Below are positions 42,112 to 50,898 of a stretch of 64,000 bases of DNA, in pieces; the first letter of the stretch is position 1, and each line of letters starts with the position of its first letter. The DNA comes from CAVTWS01 sp963738445. GTDB lineage: Bacteria; Actinomycetota; Acidimicrobiia; Acidimicrobiales; SHLQ01. The DNA is taken from contig CAVTWS010000018.1 of assembly GCA_963738445.1 (NCBI GenBank), forward strand, positions 186,001 through 250,000. Direction: 5' to 3'. The notes under the pieces are model-generated. The model ran no database searches. It saw nothing but the letters and a program-made list of their open reading frames with translations, and was not told the origin of the DNA. A program made the position numbers and the translations under genes.

Positions 42112-43347
42112 TCAACGGTCGAACAGGATCACCCCGACCTCGTCGCCCGACTCCACCCCGGGCCCATCGGGGAGCACCGCCAGCCCCTGGGCGTTGGCCA
42201 TGGCCCACAACTGGTGCGAACCCTGCCCCCCGGCCGACCGCACCCGAAGCCGACCATCCGCCCCGGGCTCGACCATCACGCGAACGAAATGGGTCTTGCC
42301 GTCGGGGCGCCGTCGGAGCGATTCGGCGACCACTGAGGTGAGTGGCGGCTCGACGGGCACACCGTGGCCCATCAGCTTTCGGAGGCCCGGCCGGCAGAAG
42401 AGCTCGAAGGACACCATCGACGACACCGCGTTTCCGGGCAATCCGAAGACCGGGACGACGGGAGCACCGGCCGCGGCCGGGACCTCACGGTCGATCGTTC
42501 CGAACGCCAGGGGTTTGGCCGGCTTGATGGCCACCTGCATCCAGCGCATGTCCGCCACGCGGTCGAGCACGACCTTGACGAAGTCGAACGCGCCCATGCT
42601 CACCCCACCACTCGACACGATGGCATCGCACGACGCCGCCGCCTGTACGAGGGCGGCCTCGATGGCGGCTTCGTCGTCCGCGATCAAGCCGAGATCCACG
42701 CCCTCGGCACCGAGCTGCTCGACCAGGGCCAGCAGCGTGTAGCGGTTCGAATCCCGGATCTGCCCCGGATCGAGCTCGCCGGGACCGTCGACCAGCTCAT
42801 CGCCGGTCGATATGACCCCGACCCGGGGACGGGGGTGCACCAGGACCTCGTAGATGCCCAGGCTGGCCAGCACGCCGACATGGCCCGGGGTGATCACCTC
42901 GCCCGGCTCGAACACCACCTGCCCGACCCGGAGATCGTCGCCGGCGCGCCGGACGGCATCTCCCGCAGTCACGCCTTCGTGGATGCGGACGGTCCGGCCA
43001 TCGGCCGACAGGTCGGTGCGCTCGACCATCACGACGGCATCGGCGCCCGGGGGCATGGGTGCCCCCGTCATGATGCGCACGGCCTGGCCCGGTGCCACCG
43101 CCAGATCGGGTGCCGCCCCTGCCGCCAGGGTGCCGACGACGTGGAGCTCGACGGGCGTCGCCGCGGTGTCGGTGGCTATGACGGCGAACCCGTCGACTGC
43201 GGTGTTGTCGAACGGCGGGACCTGCTCGGCGGCCATGACCCGCTCGGCGAGGACCAGCCCGACGGACCGATCGGCGCGCCTTCGCGCCGGCGACAGGACC
43301 GGGCAACGATCCAGCACGAACCGGCGGGCTTCTTCGAACGGAACCAC
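42112..43347 (-). CDS. moeA: molybdopterin molybdenumtransferase
   Basis: 411 residues. Inserts molybdate into adenylylated molybdopterin, the last step of Moco synthesis. Domains in order: linker and domain II with PPFDNTAVDGFAV (about 39-51), the GAPMPPGADAVVMVE loop (about 91-105), the MogA-like domain III with VGVISTGDELVDGPGEL (about 173), SSGGVSMGAFDFVK (about 247-260), LPGNAVSSMVSFELF (about 310) and a C-terminal beta domain IV. The start is GTG; TATCGT about 27 bases upstream is the likely -10. Confidence 0.95.
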   Translation of the reverse strand: MVPFEEARRFVLDRCPVLSPARRRADRSVGLVLAERVMAAEQVPPFDNTAVDGFAVIATDTAATPVELHVVGTLAAGAAPDLAVAPGQAVRIMTGAPMPPGADAVVMVERTDLSADGRTVRIHEGVTAGDAVRRAGDDLRVGQVVFEPGEVITPGHVGVLASLGIYEVLVHPRPRVGVISTGDELVDGPGELDPGQIRDSNRYTLLALVEQLGAEGVDLGLIADDEAAIEAALVQAAASCDAIVSSGGVSMGAFDFVKVVLDRVADMRWMQVAIKPAKPLAFGTIDREVPAAAGAPVVPVFGLPGNAVSSMVSFELFCRPGLRKLMGHGVPVEPPLTSVVAESLRRRPDGKTHFVRVMVEPGADGRLRVRSAGGQGSHQLWAMANAQGLAVLPDGPGVESGDEVGVILFDR

Positions 43348-43374
43348 GGGTCACCTCTCGTTCGGGACGGTGTC

Positions 43375-43380
43375 ACGATA
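43375..43380 (-). promoter_or_regulatory. -10 box TATCGT for moeA
   Basis: TATCGT on the minus strand, 27 bases before the GTG at 43347, with GAGAGGTG between as a ribosome-binding site. The mRNA would therefore have a short leader, unlike its moaA and moaC neighbours. Confidence 0.4.
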
Positions 43381-43474
43381 CGTGGACCATCGACCGGGCA
43401 TCACACCACTCCGTAACGGCTTACGACCTGAAAAGCATCAGACTCATCGACAGTCGAGCTGATAGGACCAGACC

Positions 43475-43963
43475 ATGGTCGAGACAATCCGCACCGCCAC
43501 AGCAGCCGACATCGACACGATCAAGATGATCGCCGTAGACACCCGGATGTTCGGACCCGACGACGTCGGGTTCTTCGACGAGATGATCACCGGCTTCCTC
43601 GACGGCACCATGGACGACAACCACTGGCTCGTCGTCGAACACGACACCGCCGTCGTCGCCGCCGCCTACTACGCGCCAGAGCCGTTCTCCGACCGGATGT
43701 GGAACCTCTACTTCATCTCGGTCGCGCCACACCACCAAGGCCAAGGCACTGGCGGCAAGCTCCTCGATCACGTCGAAGGACAACTCCGAGCCCGCGGCCC
43801 AGCGCACGCACGCGTTCTCATCGTCGAGACGTCCTCCACCGACCAATACACGCACACCCGCAACTTCTACCGCCAGCACAACTACGACGAAGAAGCACGT
43901 ATCCGCGAGTTCTACGGACCCGACGACCACAAGATCGTCTTCTGGAAATCACTCCTCAACTGA
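43475..43963 (+). CDS. GNAT family N-acetyltransferase
   Basis: 162 residues, one GNAT domain. RTATAADIDTIKMIA starts the fold; the acetyl-CoA-binding signature is ISVAPHHQGQGTGGKLLDHVE (split 86-106), and NFYRQHNYDEEARIREFY (about 131-148) forms the C-terminal strand-helix. Acetylates an amine of unknown identity. A TAGGAC box ends 6 bases before the ATG. The wording of the codons (more CAA, ACA and AAG than neighbours) looks slightly different from flanking genes, but not enough to claim transfer. Confidence 0.9.
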   Translation: MVETIRTATAADIDTIKMIAVDTRMFGPDDVGFFDEMITGFLDGTMDDNHWLVVEHDTAVVAAAYYAPEPFSDRMWNLYFISVAPHHQGQGTGGKLLDHVEGQLRARGPAHARVLIVETSSTDQYTHTRNFYRQHNYDEEARIREFYGPDDHKIVFWKSLLN

Positions 43964-44033
43964 CCGACAACGCCCCACGCCCGGCGTTCGATCACACCGA
44001 CCCCGGTCATGGACCTGTCGACCGGCAAGAGCA

Positions 44034-44606
44034 TCACACCACGCGTTCTCGCCCCCCGAGGAGTCGTTGGATGTTGCCGTGATGGCGAGCCATCACGAGC
44101 GCCGCGACCACCACCGACACCCCGACCTCCCATGCGGGCCGGCCCGCAACTGCGACGCCGACCACGAGGCCGACCGAGATCGTCAGAGACCCCAACGACG
44201 CCGTCCGGGTGACCGCCACGACGACGGCGAACAACGCGAGCATGGCGACGCCCACGATCGGGAACAACACGAGACTCCCGCCCCCGCCGGTCGCCACACC
44301 CTTTCCGCCCCGGAATCCACGCAGGATCGGGAAGACGTGGCCGACGGTCACGGCGACCCAGCAGGCGGCAGCCAGCGGCCGGCCCTCGACGAACAACCCG
44401 AGCCCCGTCGCCAGCACCCCTTTCACGACATCCCCCGCCAGGACCGCAGCACCGGCTCGCGCCCCGGCCAGCCGGAACACGTTCGACGCCCCCGGATTCC
44501 CCGAGCCCTGTCGGGACGGATCGACGCCGTCGCGCCGGCCGATCAGCAGCGCCGTGGGGAACATGCCGACCACGTACGCCAGCACGACCAGGGCAACGGC
44601 GATCAC
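44034..44606 (-). CDS. plsY: glycerol-3-phosphate acyltransferase
   Basis: 190-residue integral membrane protein using acyl-phosphate to acylate glycerol-3-phosphate, the first step of phospholipid synthesis. PlsY motifs: RQGSGNPGASNVFRLAG (about 32-48), VGHVFPILRGFRGGKGVATGGG (split 88-109, His and the phosphate-binding loop) and ARHHGNIQRLLGG near the end. Five to seven hydrophobic helices. The start is GTG; TACCAT ends 6 bases upstream, so it is probably leaderless. Divergent from the FmdB gene. Confidence 0.95.
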   Translation of the reverse strand: MIAVALVVLAYVVGMFPTALLIGRRDGVDPSRQGSGNPGASNVFRLAGARAGAAVLAGDVVKGVLATGLGLFVEGRPLAAACWVAVTVGHVFPILRGFRGGKGVATGGGGSLVLFPIVGVAMLALFAVVVAVTRTASLGSLTISVGLVVGVAVAGRPAWEVGVSVVVAALVMARHHGNIQRLLGGRERVV

Positions 44607-44612
44607 CCGGCG

Positions 44613-44618
44613 ATGGTA
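44613..44618 (-). promoter_or_regulatory. -10 box TACCAT for plsY, leaderless
   Basis: TACCAT on the minus strand with a 6-base spacer to the GTG at 44606. Confidence 0.5.
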
Positions 44619-44657
44619 CGGGTCACACGACCCGGTTGGGCCACCGGTACCCGCCGG

Positions 44658-44663
44658 TATGCT
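44658..44663 (+). promoter_or_regulatory. -10 box TATGCT for the FmdB gene
   Basis: TATGCT, 36 bases before the ATG at 44700, with GGAGGATCG directly before the start. A normal leadered promoter. Confidence 0.4.
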
Positions 44664-44699
44664 GCCCCGCTGTCGTGGCAGAACGCCGACGGAGGATCG

Positions 44700-45062
44700 A
44701 TGCCCACCTACGACTACCGCTGCAGCACATGCGGTGAACGATTCGACATGGTGCAGTCATTTCGCGATGACCCACTGACCGTCTGCCCGGTGACCGGTGG
44801 TCCCGCCGGGTGCATCAACGCCGGCCTGGGCGAGGTCAAGAAGATCTTCTCGGCGCCCGGCATCACCTTCAAAGGCGACGGCTTCTACAAGACCGATCAC
44901 GGCTCCCGGAAGTCCGAATCCGCCTCGTCGACATCCGCGTCGACCAGCAGCGAGTCGTCGTCGAGTTCGAGTGACTCGAGCAGCTCCTCGACCGCGACCA
45001 CCTCGTCGGGCTCGACCGCGAGCCCTGCATCGACGCCGAGCTCCACCACCACATCGAGCTGA
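44700..45062 (+). CDS. FmdB-family zinc-ribbon protein with Ser/Thr-rich tail
   Basis: 120 residues. MPTYDYRCSTCGERFDMVQSF holds the CxxC of the FmdB/CxxC zinc ribbon (Cys8, Cys11); Cys29 and Cys38 lie in LTVCPVTGG and AGCINAG, and SAPGITFKGDGFYKTD (about 51-66) is the conserved second half. The last 50 residues are almost only Ser and Thr, as often seen in FmdB proteins. Ribosome-binding site GGAGGATCG. The SAF-domain gene downstream is the usual actinobacterial neighbour. Function unknown, possibly regulatory. Confidence 0.92.
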   Translation: MPTYDYRCSTCGERFDMVQSFRDDPLTVCPVTGGPAGCINAGLGEVKKIFSAPGITFKGDGFYKTDHGSRKSESASSTSASTSSESSSSSSDSSSSSTATTSSGSTASPASTPSSTTTSS

Positions 45063-45169
45063 CGCTCCCCACGGCACACCTCCGAACGCCTCCTGATGGA
45101 TGCCGCCGGACGAGGAGCCCGAACTCGTCGTGCGAGACGGCCTGCGTCCTCCCAACCGGGGAGTCGGTG

Positions 45170-45783
45170 ATGCTGCGTTGGCCGATCGTTCTGTTCCGAA
45201 GCCGGGTGCGACGCTTCGCGCGGCGCCACCGGGTCGTGCGATGGTGCGCCGTGGCGGTCCTGGCCCTGACCACCTCGGGGTACCTCCACGACACCGTCCG
45301 GGCCGCCGAACAGTCCCGAGCACGCTGGGGTGAGACGACCGCCGTCCTCGTCGCCCAGGTGGGGGTGGAGGCCGGCGACGAGATCGAGCCGTCACACGTC
45401 GTGCTGACGGAGGTTCCGAGCGCGGTCGCGCCGTCGACCGCGCTCCACCAGCTGCCTGCGGGCCTCATCGCCAACCGGTCGCTCGTGTCCGGCGAGATCG
45501 TGCTCGAGGGTCACGTCGGGATCGGCGGCGCGATGCCGGCGGGCTCACGAGGGCTCGCCGTCCCGATCTCGGGCGCGATCCCGAGCTCGCCCCCGGCGAT
45601 CTCGTCGATCTCGTGGCGTGGGCCGATCCGCTGTTGGGCGGCGACGGTGCCGCGGCGACCCTCACCGAAGGTGTCGTGACCGCGATCGGCGACCACGCAG
45701 TCACTGTCGCGATTCCGGCGAGTGAGGTCGACGCGGCTGTCGGAGCCCTCGTCTCGGGCACCGTCACGCTCGTGACGCGGTGA
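45170..45783 (+). CDS. SAF-domain protein (CpaB-like), frameshifted
   Basis: An N-terminal helix (VVRWCAVAVLALTTSGYLHDTVR, split 21-44) leads into a SAF domain: VLVAQVGVEAGDEIEPSHV (about 58-76), LPAGLIANRSLVSGEIVLEGHVG and SRGLAVPISGAIP. There the frame breaks near 45582: a missing base turns ELAPGDLVDLVAW into an unrelated tail ending at 45679. In the restored frame the protein continues through DLVDLVAWADPLLGG and SGTVTLVTR to a stop at 45781-45783, 204 residues. Resembles Flp-pilus assembly CpaB-type proteins. GGGGAG precedes the start. Confidence 0.8.
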
Positions 45784-45809
45784 AAGGGTCACGCTCGTGA
45801 CGAGGTGAA
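45763..45809. repeat. 22-bp direct repeat spanning the end of the SAF gene
   Basis: 45763-45784 and 45788-45809 are identical except one base (GTGACGCGGTGAA versus GTGACGAGGTGAA). The second copy lies past the stop. Each contains the palindrome GTCACG-CT-CGTGAC, so the second copy could act as a weak hairpin between the two convergent genes. Confidence 0.75.
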
Positions 45810-45819
45810 GCTGTTCGGG

Positions 45820-46629
45820 TCAGCGCCAGTCGGTGGCCAGGATGCCCAGGACGGTGACACCGAGGAGCACCCGGTAGACCACGAACGGGGCGAAGTTGCG
45901 GGTCCGGACCAGCTTGAGCGTGCCCCACACCGCCAGCCAACCGGTGAGCGCGGAGGCGATGGCCCCGATGATGAACGGGCGCGCGAAACTCGACGGGATG
46001 TCGGTGCCGAGCAGCTTGTACGCACCCGCGCCGGCGATGACGATGGGGCTCATCAAGAAGGCGATGCGGGCGGCGGATTCCCGGTCGAACCCCAGCATTC
46101 GACCCACCGTCATGGTGGCGCCCGATCGCGAGACCCCGGGCTGCAGGGCCAACGCCTGACCGACGCCCATCAGCGCGGCGTCGCGGATTCCGAACGACCC
46201 GACCGCGCGTGTGCCCTTCAGACGGTCGGCCCACAACAACACGAATCCGAACACGATGAGCATGACGGCGATCAACCAGATGCGATCCGTGGACAGCACG
46301 TCCTCGAGCACGGCTCCCGCCACGAAGGCCGGGATGGTGGTGACGACGAGCAACCAGGCCATGCGGCCGTCCGGGTCGGCGCGCCCGTTGCGACCCAGGA
46401 ACCGCACACCACCGCGGATCAGTCGCCACAGGTCGGTCCGGAAGTAGATGATGACCCCGACCAGGGTGCCCAGGTGGACCGACAGGTCGAAGGCGGTCTC
46501 CAACTCCTCGTCGAGCTCGTTCCAGCCGAAGACCCAACGGGTGAGCACCAGGTGGCCGGACGACGAGATCGGGAGGAACTCGGCGAGACCCTGGACGATG
46601 CCGAGCACGATGGCGCGAAGAGTTGACAT
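45820..46629 (-). CDS. uppP: undecaprenyl-diphosphatase
   Basis: 269-residue integral membrane phosphatase (BacA/UppP) that recycles undecaprenyl pyrophosphate for peptidoglycan synthesis. Active-site motif 1 is GLAEFLPISSSGHLVL (about 14-29, with the E and H residues) and motif 2 QPGVSRSGATMTVGRML (about 163-179). Eight or so helices. AAGGGAT precedes the ATG. Starts 22 bases after the stop of the second pmbA paralogue, so it is likely the last gene of the tldD operon. Confidence 0.95.
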   Translation of the reverse strand: MSTLRAIVLGIVQGLAEFLPISSSGHLVLTRWVFGWNELDEELETAFDLSVHLGTLVGVIIYFRTDLWRLIRGGVRFLGRNGRADPDGRMAWLLVVTTIPAFVAGAVLEDVLSTDRIWLIAVMLIVFGFVLLWADRLKGTRAVGSFGIRDAALMGVGQALALQPGVSRSGATMTVGRMLGFDRESAARIAFLMSPIVIAGAGAYKLLGTDIPSSFARPFIIGAIASALTGWLAVWGTLKLVRTRNFAPFVVYRVLLGVTVLGILATDWR

Positions 46630-46651
46630 GCGAATCCCTTATCGGTCGATC

Positions 46652-48016
46652 TCAGGCTCCGCTGAGGGCGACATCGTCGATGGCGACCGACACCATGCCG
46701 GAGCCGCCCGGTATCCATTCGAGATCCGATCCGACGGCGCCGATGCCGAGCAGCATCCTCGGGACCGTGCTGGCCAGCGTCGCCTCCCGCACAGGTTCGG
46801 CGAGCTCGCCGCCCCGGATGACGAGACCCTCCACCCCGACCGAGAAGTCGCCGCTGATCGCATTGACGCCCGAGTGCAGACCCGACAGGGCGGTGACGAA
46901 GAGGCCGTCGTCGACTTGACCGATCAGATCGGACCGGCTCGTTGCGCCTGGGGCGACAACCAGGAGGCGAACTCCCGGGTGCGGGGTGCTCGCCGACCCC
47001 CGGAGCGCCGATGCGGTGGTCGGGAAGGTCAGCCGGCGAGCGGTGGAGGTGTCGGTCACGAACGACTGGAGCACACCGTTCGAGATCAGCACGGTCGGGC
47101 GGGAAGCCAGCCCCTCGCCGTCGCACACGTCGGCGCCCAGCGAACGGGTGTCGGTCGGGTCCTCGGTGAGGGTGAGCCAGGCGCTGGCGATCTGCTCACC
47201 CCGGCGTTCGGCGAACGGCGTTCGGCCCTTGGCCACTCGTTCGGCCGAGAGCATTCCACCGACGATGCCGAGGAACGAGGCCGCCAACCGTGGTTCCAAC
47301 ACGATCGTGATCCGACGCGATGCCGGTTGACCCGCCCCGAGCATGCGTACCGCCCGCTCGACGGCGTCTGCGGCCACCCGGCGGGTGTCGAGGGTGGACG
47401 GATCGCGGCTGGCGTCGACGCCCCAACCGGTGGTGGCGCCGGAATCGTCGCGCCCGACGACCACGACCGACGCGCTGCACGAGGCTCCCCGTTCGAGGCA
47501 TCGGATGCCGGTGGAGCTGACCACCGCCACCTCACCCATGGAGTCGCCATAGCTGGCCGCCTTCGACGACGTGACCCGGGGGTCGCGGGCCAGGGCCTCA
47601 CGTTCCAGGGCCAGGGCGAGATCGACCTTGGCCGCCTCGCCGAAACGACCGGGGGCCTCGGACCATCCGTCGATCTCGGGATACGCCACGCCATCGGGCT
47701 CGGGGAGAGCACCCCACTCATCGGGTTCGGCGAACCCGGCGTTCTCGCGGGCTTCGTCGAGCGCTTCCTGGACCGCCTGCGGTTCGAAGGTCCCGCAGTG
47801 GGCGAACCCCTGTCGTCGATCAGCGATGACCCGAACGCCGACGCCGAACGACTCCGCGCGGGTGAAGGACTCGACTCGGCCGTCATGCACCTTGACCGAG
47901 GTACCACGGCTTCGGGCGACGAACGCCTCGACCTGCTCGCCCGGACGCGCCCGATCCACGATGCCCTGACCGAGGTCGAGCAGATCGAGGCGGGCGTGGC
48001 CCGGTGCGTTGCTCAT
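46652..48016 (-). CDS. TldD/PmbA-family protein, PmbA-like paralogue 2
   Basis: 454 residues from an ATG 16 bases after the previous gene; the earlier in-frame ATG at 48112 would overlap that gene. TldE/PmbA type: VKVHDGRVESFTRAESFGVGVRV (split 44-66), ADAVERAVRMLGAG, GMLSAERVAKGRTPFAER, DGEGLASRPTVLISNGVLQ (split 305-323), and GLHSGVNAISGDFSVGVEG (about 388-406). No HExxxH, so it would be the non-catalytic partner of TldD. Roughly half identical by eye to the neighbouring paralogue. Confidence 0.9.
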   Translation of the reverse strand: MSNAPGHARLDLLDLGQGIVDRARPGEQVEAFVARSRGTSVKVHDGRVESFTRAESFGVGVRVIADRRQGFAHCGTFEPQAVQEALDEARENAGFAEPDEWGALPEPDGVAYPEIDGWSEAPGRFGEAAKVDLALALEREALARDPRVTSSKAASYGDSMGEVAVVSSTGIRCLERGASCSASVVVVGRDDSGATTGWGVDASRDPSTLDTRRVAADAVERAVRMLGAGQPASRRITIVLEPRLAASFLGIVGGMLSAERVAKGRTPFAERRGEQIASAWLTLTEDPTDTRSLGADVCDGEGLASRPTVLISNGVLQSFVTDTSTARRLTFPTTASALRGSASTPHPGVRLLVVAPGATSRSDLIGQVDDGLFVTALSGLHSGVNAISGDFSVGVEGLVIRGGELAEPVREATLASTVPRMLLGIGAVGSDLEWIPGGSGMVSVAIDDVALSGA

Positions 48017-48032
48017 GGCCGGGTGGACCGGG

Positions 48033-49376
48033 TCAACGGCCCGACAGCGTGACATCGGCAATGACGAGCGACACGCCGGCCGCCGCCATGGGCAACCACT
48101 CGATGTCGCCACCGACCTCGATCACGTCGAGCAGCATGCGTTGCAGGGTGGAGGCGATGGTCGCCTCCCGGATCGGTTCGGCCAACTGACCGGAACGGAT
48201 CCGCAGACCGGCCACGCCGGTCGAGAAGTCGCCGGAGATGGGATTGACGCCCGAATGCAGGCCCGACACCTCTTGGACGAGAAGGCCGTCGTCGATCGAT
48301 GCGATCAGCTCGGTCTGGACACGCGCCCCCGGGACGAGCGTGAGCGCCTGGATCCCGGCCGACGGGGTCGTACGGAACCCGCCTCTGACCGCGGACCCGG
48401 TCGAGGCGGCGGAGAGTCGCCGCGCCGAGTAGGTGTCGTGGACGAACCCGTCGAGTCGGCCGGCGGAGATCAGTGACACCCGCCGGGTGGCCAGACCTTC
48501 ACCGTCCGAGATGGAGGCGGTGAAGGCGCGCCCGTCGGTCGGATCGTCGACGAGCGTGACGAGGGGCGAGGCCACGTGGTCGCCGACGCGATCGGCGAAC
48601 AGCGAGCGGCCCTTCATCACCGCGTCGCCGTTCAGCGTCTCGCCGACGATCGAGAGGAACTGCGCGGTGACGTACGGATCGAACACCACGGTGAGCCGGC
48701 CGCTGCGAGGCGGGGTCGCACCGAGCAGCCGGGTGGCGCGGTCGGTGGCATCGGTGACGGCGCGGGTGAGATCGAGGGTGCCCGGGGCACGGCCGACGCT
48801 GAAGCCATACCCTTCCTGGCGCTCCTCGCCATCGGCCGCCACCGAGCCGACCGAAACGTATGCGCTGGTCTCCCGGCTGTGGGCCAGCACGCCGAGCGTG
48901 TTGGCGACGACCGATTCGGCGGCGGCGTCGCCGTAGTCGGCGCTGTCGATCCCGCAGATCCGGGGGTCAGCCGACCGAGCCGCTCGTTCGAGCTCCAGCG
49001 CCATGGCGATCTTCTCGGCCGCGCCCACCCGATCGAGCGCTTCGTCGTACAGGTCGAGGGCGGCGAAGGCCACGCCGTCCGGGCGGGCCAGGCCGAGGTA
49101 CTCATCGGGCGTGGCGAACTCGGCGTTGTCACGGGCCTCGGCGAGAACCTCACCCAACTCGGCGGGGTCCAGCGTTCCGGCGTAGGAGAAGCCCTGCCGG
49201 CTGTCGCGAATGACACGGATGCCGACCCCGAGGCTCTCCGCCGCGGTGAAGGCTTCGACCTCGCCGTCGTAGGCGCGGATGTCGGTCTCGCGTTGGCGGA
49301 GGAGGACGACTTCGACCTGTTCGTCGTCGCGCGCCCATTCGAGGATGCGCTGGGCTGTTTCGATCAGTTCGCTCAT
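48033..49376 (-). CDS. pmbA: TldD/PmbA-family protein, PmbA (TldE)
   Basis: 447 residues. EVEAFTAAESLGVGIRVIRD (about 39-58), DYGDAAAESVVANTLGVLAH (about 145-164), GRLTVVFDPYVTAQFLSIV (about 229-247), DGEGLATRRVSLI, and VSGLHSGVNPISGDFSTGV (about 380-398) are PmbA features. TldD and TldE form a zinc protease that trims ribosomal peptides such as microcin precursors and processes CcdA in enterobacteria. The catalytic HExxxH is in TldD next door. Starts 7 bases after the tldD stop. Confidence 0.92.
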   Translation of the reverse strand: MSELIETAQRILEWARDDEQVEVVLLRQRETDIRAYDGEVEAFTAAESLGVGIRVIRDSRQGFSYAGTLDPAELGEVLAEARDNAEFATPDEYLGLARPDGVAFAALDLYDEALDRVGAAEKIAMALELERAARSADPRICGIDSADYGDAAAESVVANTLGVLAHSRETSAYVSVGSVAADGEERQEGYGFSVGRAPGTLDLTRAVTDATDRATRLLGATPPRSGRLTVVFDPYVTAQFLSIVGETLNGDAVMKGRSLFADRVGDHVASPLVTLVDDPTDGRAFTASISDGEGLATRRVSLISAGRLDGFVHDTYSARRLSAASTGSAVRGGFRTTPSAGIQALTLVPGARVQTELIASIDDGLLVQEVSGLHSGVNPISGDFSTGVAGLRIRSGQLAEPIREATIASTLQRMLLDVIEVGGDIEWLPMAAAGVSLVIADVTLSGR

Positions 49377-49383
49377 GCCGATG

Positions 49384-50778
49384 TCAGACCGCGGTGCCGC
49401 CGACAGTCAGCTGCTCAACCCGTATGGTCGGCGTACCGTCGCCCACCGGCACGCCCTGGCCGTCCTTGCCGCACGTTCCCGGGGAGCCCATGGCGAAGTC
49501 CGTGCCGATGGCTTCGATGCGACGGAGGACCTCGGGACCGTTGCCGATGAGGTTGCCCTCACGAATGGGCTCACCGAGCTCGCCGTGGTCGATCATGTAG
49601 GCCTCGACCATCCCGAACACGAAGTCGCCGGTCGTGGTGTTGACCTGACCGCCGCCGAGGTTGGCGATGTAGATCCCGCGCTCGGTTCCAGCCAGGATGG
49701 CCGCGGGATCCTCGGTTCCTGCGGCCAGGTAGGTGTTGGTCATGCGCACCATCGGAAGGTGCTGGTAGCTCTGGCGCCGGCCGTTGCCCGAGCTGGGTCG
49801 GCCGTCCTTGCGGGCCCGGAGGAAGTCCCACATGTAGTCCGTCAGGACACCGTTCTCGATGAGCACGTTTCGTTGGGCGACGTGGCCTTCGTCATCGATG
49901 GCGAGGTTGCCCCACTCCCCGGGCATGGAGCCATCGTCGATGAGGGTGACGGTGGGGGCGGCCACGAGTTGACCGACCTTGCCGGCATAGACCGAGACGC
50001 CTTTGGCGACGTGATCGGCCTCAAGTCCGTGGCCACAGGCCTCGTGGAACAAGACGCCACCGGTTCCGGGTCCGACGACGACCGGCAGAGCGCCGCTGGG
50101 TGCGGGGCGAGCGGTGAGCTTGGTCAGCGCCTGAACCGCCGCCTCGCGGGCCACCTGCTCCACGTCGACGTCGTCGAACAGTTCGAAGCCGATGGTGCGG
50201 CCGACGGACTTGTACCCGGTCTGCATCCCGGCGTCGCCGACGGCCACGCAGCTCACCGAGAAGAGGACCCGGACCTGATCATCGGAGGCCAGGAGGCCGT
50301 CGCTGTTGGCGACGAGGATCTGCCGACGGCTGTCGCGGTACCGGGCGGCAACCTGGCTGATGGCCCCGCCGGCTGAACGAGCCGCGTCGTCGGCGCGACT
50401 GAGGAGGGCGACCTTGGCCGCCTTGGGGACCGCGTGGGGCTGCAGGACGATCTCGATGCCACGGCCGGGAGCGATGGTCGATCCGAGCGAGACCTCGCGC
50501 ACTCCGCCCCCGCCCCCCCGGGCCGCAGCCGCAGCCGCTTCGGCGGCCGTACGGAGCCCGGCTTCGGTCAGGTCAGCGGTGTGGGCGAACCCGGTGGTCT
50601 CGCCGACCACGACCCGGATACCGGCACCACGGTCCCGCCCCGACGTGAGCTCCTCGACCCGACCGTCGTCGAGCACGGCGGAGGTACCCCGCCGGTCCTC
50701 GACGAAGACCTCGGCGAAATCGCCCCCGTTGGCCAGCGCGGTCGTGAGAGTCCGCCTGATCGTCGATTCCTCGAGCAC
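49384..50778 (-). CDS. tldD: metalloprotease TldD
   Basis: 464 residues. The zinc site HEACGHGLEADHV (His and Glu near 244-249) is the TldD HExxxH motif and is intact. Other features: VEELTSGRDRGAGIRVVVGE (about 41-60), GGGQVNTTTGDFVFGM (about 384-399) and LGEPIREGNLIGNG. Partners with the two PmbA-like proteins downstream to form a protease for small unfolded or ribosomally made peptides; substrate unknown. GTG start with AGGAGG upstream. First gene of the operon tldD-pmbA-pmbA-uppP. Confidence 0.95.
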   Translation of the reverse strand: MLEESTIRRTLTTALANGGDFAEVFVEDRRGTSAVLDDGRVEELTSGRDRGAGIRVVVGETTGFAHTADLTEAGLRTAAEAAAAAARGGGGGVREVSLGSTIAPGRGIEIVLQPHAVPKAAKVALLSRADDAARSAGGAISQVAARYRDSRRQILVANSDGLLASDDQVRVLFSVSCVAVGDAGMQTGYKSVGRTIGFELFDDVDVEQVAREAAVQALTKLTARPAPSGALPVVVGPGTGGVLFHEACGHGLEADHVAKGVSVYAGKVGQLVAAPTVTLIDDGSMPGEWGNLAIDDEGHVAQRNVLIENGVLTDYMWDFLRARKDGRPSSGNGRRQSYQHLPMVRMTNTYLAAGTEDPAAILAGTERGIYIANLGGGQVNTTTGDFVFGMVEAYMIDHGELGEPIREGNLIGNGPEVLRRIEAIGTDFAMGSPGTCGKDGQGVPVGDGTPTIRVEQLTVGGTAV

Positions 50779-50885
50779 CGATCCTCCTGTCGACCATCAC
50801 CCACATATGCGCCGGACCCGATGGGATGCCGGCCGCACGCCGACTGGTTCGGATCGACCGACTAGCCGGGGACGACGTGCCCGTT

Positions 50886-50891
50886 TATCGT
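50886..50891 (+). promoter_or_regulatory. -10 box TATCGT for the thioesterase gene, leaderless
   Basis: TATCGT followed by ACCGACG and the ATG at 50899; no ribosome-binding site. Confidence 0.55.
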
Positions 50892-50898
50892 ACCGACG

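Noticed and set aside
43475..43963. GNAT gene as a horizontally acquired insert
   Set aside because: Codon wording differs only slightly from neighbours and there are no flanking repeats or mobility genes.
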